Shown: piece by piece, positions 1 to 13,118 of the stretch | Layout of the letters: each line of letters opens with the position of its first letter | Position numbering within the stretch: position 1 is the stretch's first letter | From: Zeugodacus cucurbitae | Taxonomy: Eukaryota; Arthropoda; Insecta; Diptera; Tephritidae | Direction: 5' to 3' | DNA: 64,000 nucleotides | Assembly: GCF_028554725.1 (NCBI RefSeq) | Contig: NC_071670.1 | Location: 20,216,001-20,280,000 of the forward strand | Translations under genes and position numbers: made by a program | Notes under the pieces: model-generated | What the model was told of the DNA's origin: nothing | What the model saw: the letters and a program-made list of their open reading frames with translations, nothing else | The model's database searches: none

Positions 1-2944
1 ATATACGAACATTGGTAAAAAAATGTGACTTCAACGCTGCTGCTACCGCGTAAATAACGTCATTGGGTGACCTTGTCGCCAACAACAAACATTTCTACAT
101 ATATGTAGATGTTTATGTGTGCTTATGACTAGATACATACATGTGCGGTGACTCGGTATCAACGACGAAAAATATATTAAATGAAAATTAAATAAAATAT
201 ATGTAGCATTTAAGCAAGAAAGTGTAACGAACGTATTGAACGTGTGCGCGAAGTGAGAAAAGATTTCAAATGTAATTTTGTTGTTATTTCTTGGTTTAAA
301 TTAGCAATGTACCTAATTACCCACGTGTATATATATATATGTACATATTTTGTGCTATTTTAGTATAGCAATTAAGCTGTTTTTAATTTTTTCTCTATTT
401 TATTTAATAATGAGTCTTGATTTAGCACATTCATACACACACTCAAATTATTTATAATAACACATACATATATATGTAGGCACTTTTATTGTGCTCTCGA
501 TCACTTGGACTTCCTATTTATTGCTTAAATCTTGTGCAAATTATTGTAAAATTAAAAGAAGTGAAAAGAGGAATTTTGTATGTATTTCTTTGTAATTTTA
601 GTAGACACATTGGAATTTTTTAACTTCACTTTAGCGAAAAGACAAGTTTATTATACGTTTTATGCAAATCCATTTTAATTATTTTTAAATAAATCTAGCG
701 TATACTCTACGAATATAAGAATGGAATATAATAAATAAATCCTAATGTTATAAATTTTTAAAAATGTTAAAAAAAGAAGAACAATTTTCCATTTCAATTT
801 TGAATTTTACTAGAGTCTGCAATAGGAAATATAATTGTTTACTTCTGTTAAATAATTATAGCTAAACTATTCAGAAGCAGGAAAACCAATTTATGAAATA
901 AATTTCACATCCAGCCAACAACTAAATCAGTACTTCGTTTTTAGTTTTTGTCTTCTACATCTGCAAAGTAATATCCTTTATTTAAGTTTTGTTGTTAACC
1001 CATTTTCAAAATAGCTTGACTTTTTGCAATGCATTCTTTTTTAATTTGTTCCACTTTCAATTAGAATTAGAAACGTTCGCAAATTCTACTACTATTTGCA
1101 GCACATCTTTGTACATACTTACATGCATTCATACAAAACCACAACCACTTCCTGCCATGCAGTTGCCGCATTTACAAAGTTTATTTATTTTTAATTAAAA
1201 AACACAAACCAGAGAGTTACTAACCAATGCATTTACTATATATCTCAGCTTATTTGGTTGGCTGCTATAAAATGCAGCGAACGCAATGTCGTAGACCTTG
1301 TTACTTGTTTGGTTATGTGTAGCATAGCATAGACCGCAATGCAACCACAGCCATGAGCATCGATAGTCGTCAGCTATGTACTGCATATTCTGAGTTATGC
1401 AGCTGTTTAAAGTGAATGCCTCAAAACTGGAGCAGTAGGTGGGCTTATGTGGTAATGCGCTCCAACACAACCGTCCGTTAAACATTCACACTCACAGAGA
1501 CACTTAAGCATGTATGCATCTCAAAAGCAGTTCCGAAATCTTTAGTAACCGACAGCATGTCTACTAGCAGTATTTGGTCCTTTTTTCCGCCGTAGTATTT
1601 TCTTCTTTCGTGCGCAAATTTTCTACATCATGGGTTGCTCTTCTATTGCTTCTTAATCCCTTTCATCTTTTTGTAATTTTAAATTGATTTTACTTTTTCG
1701 TACAGTTTCTATTCAAGTTTATTCCGAAGAATTGAAAGGCTAGAAAACCAAGTGGGAAGTTAGCTGCGATATTTATAATTTCTTATATATTTTTTAAGTA
1801 TAAAAAGCGAAAAACGACTGGTCTTAATCAACACTTACAGCCGGTTTTTTTCATTGAAAATTAAGATCCATTTAATTTTGTCAAGTTTCCTGCGTTTCAC
1901 CATTATCCACATTTGGCATCCAAAAATTAAAAGACAAGGAGTTAGTATAAATAACAGAAGTGGTGGATTAAAAATCAAATCTACAAGTGAGATGAAGGTA
2001 TTTTCTGTTACTTGCTTTTTTTTTGTAATTTTGTTGTTGTTGATAACTTCTTTTTTATGTAGTACATATAATAAATGCTTATTTGATAAGTGGAGTTCAT
2101 GATTAAAAAGCAAACAGTTGTCTGACTTAATATTAATCGCAAATTTAAGAAAATAATAAGTGCAGACTTCAAGTATCATTTTATTTTAATGAAGATTATA
2201 AAATATAAATAACTGCGTTTTGAAAGTAAGTCTGTTATTATTTAACTTTCAAATCTGCCAAACACAATGACATCCTTATTTTATATTTCCTCATATTAAT
2301 TTTAATATTTTATTTTCTTTAGTTATTACGACTTTGAGTTATTTGAATCTTTGCTTATCTCAGTTTACCTGCAAATAAAAATTACGTGAATAACTGTTTC
2401 ATTTCTCAAAATTCTGTAAAGTATATATTTATTCTTATTTTAATATGCCACTTCAGGTGCGAACAATGTGAAAATCCACTGTAGTTGTATGTGTTTATTG
2501 TTTACTGGTTATTTTAAAGGCGATTTTGAGAATAAGGCATCATGTACATCTTTTATTTGCATGAAAGAATCATAAATTTCAATCACTTTTAAAAACAATA
2601 TCTCCAACTCAATGAGAAGTTGAACAACAAACAAAAAACTCAGAGCAAACAATCATGCGAAGAATTAACAATTCCGAGAATTCTCAAACAGTCGTCTAAC
2701 AAGTTAACCAATAATAGGTTTATAAATAGATCTCTTCATGAGTAGGACTCGAGTGTTATTAAATCTTAATTGCATAACATGTTGTATCCACATCCTATAT
2801 CCTCACATCATCTCACATTTTATGTTTACTTATACTACAAAAAAAAAAAATTGTTTGGTGCAATACTCCGGAAAACTCATTACTCGATTTTATTGTACAG
2901 TGTTATTTGCGCATGCCTTTCATTTACTTGACAAACATATTTTT
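1..2944. other. Non-coding, AT-rich intronic/intergenic DNA
   Basis: This stretch holds short AT microsatellites (around 330-345 and 465-475), several poly-T/poly-A runs and a poly-A block near 2840. The open frames are short, have no homology I recognise and no splice context. I see no gene or complete transposon in it. It is probably part of a very long intron. Confidence 0.6.
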
Positions 2945-4159
2945 TATACTCTCGCAACAAAGTTGCTAAAGAGAGTATTATAGTTTTGTTCACATAACGG
3001 TTGTTTGTAACACCCAAAACTAAGCGAGTTAGATATAGGGTTATATATACCAAAGTGATCAGGGTGAAAAGTGGAGTTCAAATCCGAGTGTCTGTCTGTC
3101 CGTCCGTCCGTCCGTCCGTCCGTCCGTCTGTGCAAGCTGTAACTTGAGTAAAAATTAAGATATCTTGATGAAACTTGGCACACTTATTTCCTGGCACCAC
3201 AGGAAGGTTGCTTTCGAAAATGAGCAAAATCGGACCACTGCCACGCCCACAAAATGGCGAAAACCGAAAACTTATAAAGTGCCATAACTAAGCCATAAAT
3301 AAAGCTATGGCAATAAAATTTGGTATGAAGGATCGCCCTATGAAGGGGCATATGTGGATGTAATTTTTTTGGGGAAGTGGGCGTGGCCCCGCCCCCAAAT
3401 AGGTTTTTTGTACATATCTCGGAAACCAATAGAGCTATATAAACCAAATTTTCTGCAGTCGTGTTTTTTAGCCACTTCTTAATACATTCCAAAAATAAAA
3501 GAAATCGGATAATAACCATGCCCACCTCCCATACAAAGGTTAGGTTGAAAATTACTAAAAGTGGGTTAACTCACTAACGAAAAACGCCAGAAACACTAAA
3601 TTTCACACAAGAAATGGCAGATGGAAGCTGTACTCAGATTTTTTTACAAAATGGAAAATGGGCGTGGCGTCGCCCACTTATGGGTCAATAACCATATCTC
3701 AGGAACTACTCGACCGATTTCAATGAAGCTTGGTTTGTAATAGTTTACTTACATGCCAATGATATGTTGTGAAACTAGGCCAAATCGCTTCACAACCACG
3801 CCTATTTCCTATACACCAGAACTTTGTAGACGATCTGAATCGTTTACATTACAATGTATAAAATAAGAACTATTGAAGATATCGGTGCAGAACTTTGCAC
3901 AAATACTATGTTTATCGTGTGGCAGCTCCATTCTAAAAATCGCCGAAATCGGACCATAGGTTTTTAAGGCCCCATATATCGAACACGAGGACCTCGGTGC
4001 TTCTAACCTAATCTTTCCAACTTTCAATGGACTTTATGCAATATATATGACGAATATGTGGGTCAAATTGTGTATTATATAATATAAATAAAGTTAAATA
4101 AATAAATTGCGAGAGTATAAAATGTTCGGTTACACCCGAACTTAGCCCTTCCTTACTTG
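2945..4159 (+). mobile_element. Dispersed ~1.1-1.2 kb repeat, family U, copy A (non-coding)
   Basis: The copy opens with TATACTCTCGCAA (2945-2957) and carries the inverse TTGCGAGAGTATA at 4107-4119, followed by a conserved tail ending in CTTCCTTACTTG. Inside are a (GTCC)n-like run (3090-3127) and repeated phrases such as ACGCCCAC and ATATCTC. Sister copies occur at 10623-11694 (+), 15053-15505 (+, 3' part), 15928-16784 (-) and 40265-41038 (-). Open frames inside are not conserved between copies, so it appears non-autonomous. I recognise it as a common dipteran dispersed repeat, but I cannot name its superfamily from sequence alone. Confidence 0.8.
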
Positions 4160-6495
4160 TTTTTCTATAAAAACGACCTCATCATTACACCCATAAATAA
4201 ATGGGATAGATGGGCAAATGTTATCGACTATAAAAAGCATTGGAAGATTATTTTAAATTTTTTGTAATAATCCTCAATTAGTTTTATGTCCAAACAAATT
4301 GAATGTTAGTATTTGTAGTGGATTCTGCTGACTTAAAGTAATATTGCTACAGGGCGCTCATTTAACTCACTCAGGTACTTGCATATAACCAGTTTATAGA
4401 AAATTTAATTTATAAATATCATGCTTCTATAAACACAGAATGAGTCAAGCTTTATGAGTTTGTATAATTGCAATTATTAACAATTTGTTTTAAATGGTAT
4501 AAGAATATTTTAAGAAGTAAGAAATCAGACTTCGAATTTTACGAAATAATAGTTTTATATATAGTATGATTTCTAATACAATAAATAAAAATCGCTAATA
4601 ACTAGTACCCTTGCCACATATTTTTACTAGAAACATCTTGCTTTCACGTTTTCATCATAAAAGACTCACTCTATGGCATGTACAATACATACATATATAC
4701 AGTTTCAACTGCAATTGCCAGTGCTTTTTTTGTTTCAACGGTAGTCATTACTTTGCATTAATTATCTAATGTGGTGTGTGGTGCAATTAGAGACACGGAA
4801 AGTGCTGGATATGCACAAGTATTTGTTCACATAAACACGTATGTATGTATGTATGTACATATGTATATTATTATAAAATTTCTATTGTATGTCGTTCAAT
4901 ACAATAAAAATGTAAAAGTTGTTGCTTGGGTCCATTGCAAAATTCATGAATGAGTCATTGTACCCAATAGCCGACAGAGTACTCGGTCATTCACTAATCG
5001 CTGCCGTGCATTTCAACTATTTATTTGCACTTATTGATAAACAGTTGTACTACATACATTTTATATATGTACATACATATAAACATTTTGCATTCATTGT
5101 TTTTGTATTCACGTTGTGCCAAGTGTAAACTTCAACAGGCAGATCGACCAGTAACGCCATTGCCAATTATAACGAAATTTTCGCATTTCATTTTGGCGCA
5201 TTGACGTAATTTTTCTCACACTATAAATACACATTTTGCATAGACATATTGCATACATATGTATATATATTGTTTCCATTGTTTCTTACATATAAATATA
5301 TACTTATATAATATACTAGCAGCCCGTTCCAGCTTCGCACGGGTTAAAACAAGCACTTCAAAAGTTATAAGTTTCTACACACACATACACACTCCCCGTA
5401 TATATGTATGTATGTTCTTTTACGTTTCTTAAAAAAAGTAAAGTGAGGAAAATTCGTACATGATGTCTTTGATGCCGTTGTCTTTATCTCTGATTATGTA
5501 GATTTTGGGAACGCTCAGTGTTCCCTAGTGCGAGCTTGTATATGTCTAATATTTTTTTCTTCAAGCCGTACTCGAATCTCTAGCGCGTACTTGGGCGGTT
5601 CTGAAATTGTCTTCAGCAATCAGCTGCGATCAGTCGATAATCGACTCTCGCGCCTGTGCTTGTTAATTATTTGCTTAATAGCTATAAAAATGTAATTGAA
5701 AAATTATAAGAAATTATCGAGTCGCTACGCTGTTCGGATAGTTCAAAGTTACAATATATTATTTACTGAAAAAATTAAAATAAGATGTATTTAGTTCTGA
5801 AAAGAACTGAATATTAGTTGTTATCATTTTTAGTGACAGTTCATTTTTTATTTCCATAAAATATTCAGAGTGGCAACATGTGCGAAAATCCCGTCGGATA
5901 ATCCATGTGTCTGATGCTTTCATGCTTTTTGGGTTAATTGTAATTTAGCGTTGTGAGATTCAAATCAAAAATTCTAACAATATGTAGGTATTAATACCGA
6001 AGTATAAATAAAGGAGTTTTTATAGCGGTGGTATTTAAATATATATTTTTATGAAAAAAGAAGAATTTTTGAAAACGGCACAGTTGTTTTTGAGTTTATT
6101 CATTATAACATTCATACAAAACTTTCCTCTTTATAATAGAAGTATAGATAAACTTTTTCACATTTCTTCAGAAGCCAATTTTTATTTACATGACTCCAGG
6201 TTTAACACGTAAATGTTTACATGGCCTAAATGAGCAACGAGCCATTTAAAAAAAGTAATAAATAATAAAACGAACTAAGTAAAAAAACCGCACTACTCTT
6301 GCCACATATTGACACTAATGACCCCTCTATACAAAACTTGCTGTGCATGTAGAGCCTAGAGCAAGGTGGTAACGCTGCCATAAAAATCGAAGGAATTTCT
6401 GTCAGTAAGAAAGAAAACCTTTCATGACAATAGCATTTGGCACACAAAATAAATTAACTTTTGAAAAATCCAAAGTGATTCTGCTGCCGAATATA
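4160..6495. other. Non-coding DNA with microsatellite and repeat remnants
   Basis: It contains a TATG/ACATATGT microsatellite (about 4841-4866) and a small GC hairpin-like motif (CCCGTTCCAGCTTCGCACGGG region at about 5322-5343) that looks like the end of an unidentified repeat. Several AT-rich stretches make up the rest. No coding frame here has support. Confidence 0.5.
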
Positions 6496-6764
6496 CAGTG
6501 GCTCAAACGCAAAATGGGACACCGCACTGTGCTACAGAAAGGGCCTCCAGTTTGAGTGAAAATTATACATTTCTTTAATAAAAAGTAAGCAACATATTTT
6601 GAACTTATATTAACTTCTAATTTCTCGTAAACTTGGTAACCAGCGCCCAACTTCATGGCAACTAAGCCAAAAAAAACATACACACCTACAATTTGAATGT
6701 CAATTGCAAAATGGGACACTTTTATTTTTGTTTATATTTGGATACATTTTTTTTTAATTAATAT

Positions 6765-7866
6765 TTAGTAGCATAACCTTTTGCGGTTAAAACGGCTTGG
6801 AGACGGCTTGGAGACGTCTTGGAAACGTCTTGGCATAGATTCCACTAATTTTTTGCAAAAATCTAGTTGGATTTTTAGCCACTCTGCCATTATTGCAGTT
6901 TTAAGGTCATTGATTGAGCTAAATCGGTTTTTGTATACACGTCTAGCCAATTCTTCCCATACATGCTCAATGACATTTAAGTCTGGTGATTGTGGAGGTG
7001 GTTGCAATAATTTGGGACAGTTATGGATTAACCACATCTTCGCAACTTGGGAAGTATGCTTGGGATCGTTGTCCTGGTAAAAGGCAAAGTTGCTCTCGAT
7101 ACCCAATTTAGCTTTACTTTGCTTAACATTTGCCTTTAGTATATCAAGATAGGAAAACCTATTCATATTTCCCTCGACAAACGTTAAGTTTCCCACTCCT
7201 GCACTGGACATACAGCCCCAAATCATCACAGAACCACCACCGTGCTTTACTGTGGCACGTGTATTTTTACGTTCAAATTCTGTGTTCGGTTTTCTCCATA
7301 CGTAGCTCCTGCCATCAGAACCATGTAAGTTAAATTTACTTTCATCAGTAAATAAAACCTATAACACCAAATATTTAGACACATTTATCACATTAGTTAA
7401 CTTTAAATTGTCCTACCGTATTCCAAAAACTGTCTGCTTTTGATAAGTATTCTTTAGCAAATTTTAGCCGCTTTGCTTTGTTTCTAATGCTGATAAATGG
7501 TTTTTTCCTCATAATTCTACCGTGAAAATCATTGGAACGTAAAACATTACGGATTGTTTCTGCGCACACTGTTTTTTCAAGCTGTTTTTCAGCAAAAAGT
7601 TTTAATTCTGGAGCGCCAACAAAAGGATTCAATTTCACTTCCTTCAATATTCGGCGCTCATCATGGGAATTAAGTTTCTTTCCTTGACCTTCCCTACTTT
7701 TGTTGGCCAAACGAAACTCCTTGATATATCGCGTCACAATATTCTGCACTGTGGATCTGGGTTTTCCAGTTTTTTTGGAAATTTCTCGAATTGATAGTCC
7801 TTCAGACTGAAGTTTCACAATTTCTTGCCGCTCTTCGAAATTTGTTTGCTTTCCGCGCGGAGCCAT
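6765..7866 (-). CDS. Tc1-like transposase (DD34E), two exons joined across a 58-bp intron
   Basis: Cut-and-paste transposase that would bind the element's inverted repeats and move it to TA sites. I choose the Met at 7866 (MAPRGK), the usual type of start for the family; an upstream in-frame Met at 7878 is possible. Exon 1 (7866-7417) gives 150 residues with two helix-turn-helix segments (about residues 8-45 and 70-110). A GT...AG intron (7416-7359; donor GTAGGA, acceptor TTATAG) is removed and exon 2 (7358-6765) continues in frame with no stop. Catalytic residues visible: D155 in TDES, D246 in QDNDPKHTS, and E281 in NVIEHVWEEL, with 34 residues between the last two. The joined length of 347 residues equals the family's normal full length. 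The splice is inferred; without it the frame terminates after exon 1. The element may be, or may recently have been, active. Confidence 0.9.
7359..7416 (-). other. Putative 58-bp intron inside the Tc1-like transposase gene
   Basis: On the minus strand the segment begins GTAGGA and ends TTATAG. Removing it joins ...FWNT to VLFTDES, the expected Tc1 sequence, with phase kept. Reading through instead gives an early stop soon after the donor (SFWNTVGQFKVN then stop). Confidence 0.8.
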
Positions 7867-8115
7867 TTCACAAAACACCTAAACATAACACACGATGATT
7901 ATTCAATGAGTATTTATTGAAATTAAAACGCAGAACTTATTTCAGTTCCAAGAAATAACGGTGTCCCATTTTGCATTTGACATTCAAATCGTATGTGTGT
8001 ATATGTGTTCGAAATATGTTGCTTACTTTTTATTGAAAAAACTTTTTGTTTTTACTCAAATTGGAGGCCTGTTTTGTAACATAGAGCGGTGTCCCATTTT
8101 GCGTTTGAGCCAAAG

Positions 8116-10622
8116 AAGATTAATCGAGTCAAAGAAGATTTTGTTAACTGTGAGAAGAATTAAGTTTAGATAATTATTAACTGTCATATGCAACTACATA
8201 TGTTTACGTTTTTTTATCAGCTGATTTACAACGATTTACCATTTTGACAAATAAATACAATCTTTTTGTTTAAATAAATCAGCTGTTATTCTTACTAACT
8301 TGCCTGCCTTTTAATTTTTTGGATGCCAAATATGAATAATGGAAAATTTAAATAGAAACTAAAATTAAATGGAACTTCATTTTCAATGAAAAATTTCGTG
8401 TAACCGACTATAACTAACATGGTCTCCAAATTTTTTCTTTCGAATGACAACTTACCATAAATATACATGTATAATCAATTTATTGAGTTTCATTTAATTT
8501 ATTTTCGATTCTTCTTTTTTATCCATTACATATTATTGTATCTATATCCAATTTCAATTCCTTCGAATACAAAATGAATAAAAGTTATAATTCAACTGCA
8601 AGAAATAACATTAATTCTCCAAATTACGGACTAACCGCACAAGCTGTTAGGGTTCCCAAGGAAGTTGTCGTTGCCGCACGAACAGTGTGTCTGAAATATG
8701 TTATTTTTACATTTACATATGTATATACTTTTACTATATATTCATATACATATACGGTATATATGTACATAAATTAAGGTTTCCTTGTCATTATATATGC
8801 ATTAGCTGTTAGCTATATATAGTAAAACCTCTATTACTATGCAATTAGTGGTCATAGTGCACTTAGTAATTATCCTTACATTTCTTTTATTTCTAATTTC
8901 AGGTAAGCACCGTTTTACAAACCACAACATACTACTATATAGTAGCCAAACATTGGTCAAATGGCAGGTGATAGATCACAAAAGTAATTGCCGGTCATTG
9001 ATTACAGTTAGTATTGTAAGTATGTGTGTGATTATGTATTTATTTATTAATAAGCCATTAGCAAGTTTTCATATGTACAAATATGTTATGTACTCAAAAG
9101 TTAATAAAACAAATGACAAAGTTTCTCACTTAGACAAAATCGAATTTATGTATATACATATATACACATATACATATATATTTTGTAAAGTCCGAGTATA
9201 AAAAAAGTTTAAACCTATGTGATATCTATTTATTGTCGATCAAAATCTATATGAGTAAGATTTATAATCATTTATATACAATGAAATCTCTCTGGGTGTC
9301 CGCCTAAGAGAAGGTCATTTGTTCTAAAAATGTAAGTTGGTGCATAAAAAATGTTCGCTCAAGGGAGGTGTCCGCTTAATAGAGATGTCCGTTATAGTAC
9401 GTTTCTCTGAATACATATTACATTACATACAGTGTGTATGTTTTGAATAACTGTAAACTTAAGTATTCACATAGTAAAAGAATCCAAAAAGTTAACTATA
9501 ATATTAAATATTCACACAACTCTATATAAGCTATAATATAACTACGGCTTTTAGAAATATATCGATATACATACAGTACTTACAGTTATTTAAATAATTC
9601 ATACAGAATACATGATGTATTAAAAAATGTATTTATCAATATTAGTGTGGTTTTCAGAAACTACTTCAACTACTGTCAAATAGCTTCTACCAATTATCCA
9701 TACATATACAGATATTGATTACATACTAGATAATATAGTATTACATTACATTGACTAGCATATAAGTACATATGGTATACACAACCCCATGAATAACTGC
9801 GCAAACACGCGACTGTTCCACACATTTCAGGCTATTACCCGTCAGCCGTCTACTGACTGACTATTTACGCTCCCACCTTCGAACCTCTTTGCTAGATTTG
9901 TGTAATAAAATCTATTTTCAAGGAATTTCTCATGTCGATCATGAACCGCCTTTTGCTTCCTTAAAATATTTTACTATGCAAACCATATACTCATTTTATT
10001 AGTGTAAGTGCATGCTCATACACCTAAGTATATGTGCTTTTCTCATTATAGCTTTTTTATTACAATATTTATGAATTGATGTTCGTGTACGTCTGCGCCC
10101 ATGTTTTGCTTTTACTTGAACTGAACCGGTTAGCTTGCGAATTACTCGCTGCTACATAGGTTTAGAGTTGGTGGCTCTTTTAACCTTGAAATTTAAATAA
10201 CATACTTTTCCAAATAACATTACACTTGGCTCGTCGGTAATAAATTAACAACAGTCATTATTATCATGTTTTTTTTATATATATTTGTTAGTTTAATCCC
10301 TGTAACACCGCAACACATCCCATGCCATATTGATGCGGCGTTGGGTATTCATAACGAATATTGTAATTAGTCAGACGCGTAGTACAAGCAGTAATTTGAC
10401 GATTACTCAAGTTATAACGGCGTTGTAAAGATCAGTTGTTTTAATGTACATTAATACAGTGTTGCCATTGTGCAAGAGTATGTACTCGCTTGTTTTGGCT
10501 AAAATGAAATAGATCGATTAACTGAACTCGAGGTAAATACGAAATGAATCCAAAATAGAGCAATCTGAGCTTACTTAGGCTAGCATATTTTTTTTGTAGC
10601 GTTTATGATTATCATTATTTTT
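8116..10622. other. Non-coding DNA, including a ratchet-like splice site and pogo-like MITE debris
   Basis: A strong acceptor-donor junction lies at 8902/8903 (separate entry). Around 9275-9410 repeated phrases such as GTCCGCTTAATAGAGATG resemble a decayed pogo-type MITE. AT microsatellites occur at about 8740-8765 and 9150-9180. The frames at 8574-8777 and 8839-9201 are low complexity and have no recognisable domains. Confidence 0.5.
8877..8908 (+). promoter_or_regulatory. Candidate recursive-splicing (ratchet) site 1
   Basis: A long pyrimidine-rich tract ending TTTCAG is followed immediately by GTAAGC, so a 3' splice site abuts a 5' splice site at 8902/8903 with no exon between them. This is the consensus form of Drosophila ratchet points in long introns. 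A branch-like CTAAT lies just upstream. The direction agrees with the Smr gene. Supported by sequence form only; no transcript evidence is available here. Confidence 0.55.
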
Positions 10623-11694
10623 TATACTCGCGCAACAAAGTTGTTAAAGATTGTATTATAGTTTTGTTCACATAACGGTTGTTTGTAACACCCAAAACTA
10701 AACGAGTTAGATATAGCGTTATACCAAAGTGATCAGGGTGAAGAGTAGAGTTCGAATCCGGATGTCTGTCTTTCGTCCGTCCGTCCGTCTGTGCAAGCTG
10801 TAACTTGAGTAAAAATTAAGATATCTTGATGAAACTTGGAACACTTGTTTCTTTGCACCATAGGAAGGTTGCTTTCGAAGATGAGAAAAATCGGGCCACT
10901 GCAACGCCCACAAAATGGCGAAAACACCTAAAGTGCCATAACTAAGCCCTAAATAAAGCTATTGAAGTAAAATTTGGTACAAAGGATTGTTCTAGGAAGG
11001 GGCATATTTGGATGCAATTTTATTGGGAAAGTGAGCATGGCCCCGCCCTTACTAAATTTTTGTGCATATCTATATCAACGAAATTCTCAGGAGTCGTTTT
11101 TTTCAGGCATTTTCTTATATAGTCCAAAAATGGATATCGGATTATAACTACGCCCACCTCCCATACAAAGGTTATGTTGAAAACTACTAAAAATTTTAAG
11201 TGAGTGTGGCTCCGCCCACTTATGGGTCAAACACCATATCTCCGAAACTACTCGACCAATATCAATGAAACTTGGTTTGTAATATTTTCCTTGCATCCCA
11301 ACGATATGTTGTGAAAATCGGATCACAACCATGCCTACTTCCTATATACCAGAACTTTGAAGTCCATCTGAATCGTTTACTTTACAATATATTATATAAA
11401 GTAAGCACTAGTGAACATATCGGAACAGAACTTTGCATAAATACTGCATTTATAATGTGGCAGTCCCTTTCTAAAAATCGCCGAAATCGGACCATAGGTT
11501 TTCAAGGCCCCAAATATCGAACATGAGGACCTCGGTGCTTCTAACCTAATGTAAGGGTTTCCAACTTTCAATGGACTTTATACCTTATATATGACGAATA
11601 TGTGGGTCAAATTGTCTATTATATAATATTAAATAAATAAATTGCGAGAGTATAAAATGTTCGGTCACAACCGAACTTAGCCCTTCCTTACTTG
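10623..11694 (+). mobile_element. Dispersed repeat, family U, copy B
   Basis: It starts TATACTCGCGCAA and ends with TTGCGAGAGTATA (11642-11654) plus the same CTTCCTTACTTG tail as the 2945-4159 copy. Long stretches match that copy with small deletions. No conserved coding frame. Confidence 0.8.
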
Positions 11695-13118
11695 TTATTT
11701 TTCAATTTATTATACTATATTTTATACCAATTTCCTGTATCCGCTCCCGTCTCACAGATTCCGTGCAGCTCATTACCGCACGACTAACAACGAGATTCAA
11801 CAATAGTTTTTACGTTCATAAATAAATAAACATTTCCATTAGAGAAAATAATGGCGAAACATATGTATGCACACAAACCGCCAATGGCAACACTACACAA
11901 ATTACACAATTAAGTAAGCTGGCCAACAGTCATAATAACCGGTTCATTGAAGTGTATTTTCCCTCCATTTTTTGTGCTTTTGTGTTTGTTGCCATGTCGA
12001 ACGACTGCAAATCAATCCACATTGTCGACTGTCATCGAATATCCATCCATCCATCATTCAGAGCTGGTAATAACAATTTTCATAGAATTTTATAATTTGT
12101 GGAGTGAACCACACTATTTTTATTATAATCTCTGCATCCTTTGTCATTTAATAATAACGGTATTTATTTTTATTGTAGTTTTTAGCACAATTTGACTTAT
12201 TTTTTCAATGATGGCGATGGTTTAGTTTAGTGCAATTAACTGTTACTTTGTACTTATAGGAGGAGACAATGGCATTTTATAAACGTATACATACGTACAT
12301 AGTATTAGTACATAGTATATTGGTATATATTAAGAAAGTTACAATTGACCGAATATTCATCCATTAATCGATTTTGTTAACATATTTTCTAAATATAAGA
12401 ACAATGTACATATGTAAGTTCAGGTGTAAAATTTTCCAAATTGTGGCAGTTTATATGGTAGATATCTAACATATTTGAGAAAAGAGTCTTTTTAGTTATC
12501 CATTCTTAAATCCTATTGTTTTCGAAATCCCAATACGAATTGTACTTTTGCTCCGTATTATTTGTTTTGATGAAGTACACACATAGGTCGTTTATTTCCT
12601 GACGAGTTTCATTAAACGTAGCATTATTCATTATCATCCAAGTATTCCGGGAAAAGTATTTTTTTGACAGAAACATTTTATTACGCTTATATTAAATATT
12701 TAAGTAACTGTACTATCTTTCCTTATCTCTCATATGACTTATAAAGTGCTTTCAGTCTGTATTTATTTATGTATAAGAAAAGTAACCTTCATGAAACGTA
12801 AATTTGTAGACGATAAGGTTAAATGCTCGCGGTTTTATTTAAGGTCTGTTTGTTGGCGTTTATTGATAACCGTATCAGAAATCTATCAAATGTATTAAAC
12901 TATTGAATAGAAATATAAATTTAAATTTTTTAAACATACATATACATGCCTATACAAATTTTAATGTGCTCAAAGCTTACAATCGAATACATCTTGATCC
13001 ACACCACTTTTTAGTGTAAAGCTTTCAAGAACATACGCAAATCTTAAACACTCATAAATGTATACACATTTATATGTTTATACCTAAGCGCATAAATTTT
13101 ATAAGACAATCTGTTTAA
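11695..13118. other. Non-coding AT-rich DNA
   Basis: It holds short simple repeats (CATC around 12038-12058; ACATACGTACATA around 12285-12310). The frame at 11947-12195 is hydrophobic by composition but has no recognisable domain, so I do not call it a gene. Confidence 0.5.

Larger units (their letters stand above)
6496..8115 (-). mobile_element. Tc1-like DNA transposon with IR/DR ends, apparently intact
   Basis: The left end starts at CAGTGGCTCAAACGC directly after a TA (6494-6495). The right end is the inverse, finishing GCGTTTGAGCCA near 8112. Each end has an outer and an inner copy of the AAAATGGGACA motif: left at 6503-6525 and 6701-6720, right at 7961-7980 and 8089-8112. This is the IR/DR arrangement of some Tc1-like elements. 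The left arm is about 70 bp longer than the right. The last bases of the right end (AAG instead of CTG) and its TA do not match the left end, so the right terminus may be damaged. The length of about 1.62 kb is typical of Tc1 elements. The transposase gene is on the minus strand. Confidence 0.93.

Noticed and set aside
2944..3183. Frame with GRTDGRTDGRTD repeats
   Set aside because: Translation of the (GTCC)n run inside a family U repeat.
10745..10765. GTTCGAATCC as a tRNA T-loop
   Set aside because: It lies inside a family U repeat and no acceptor or anticodon stem can be formed around it.
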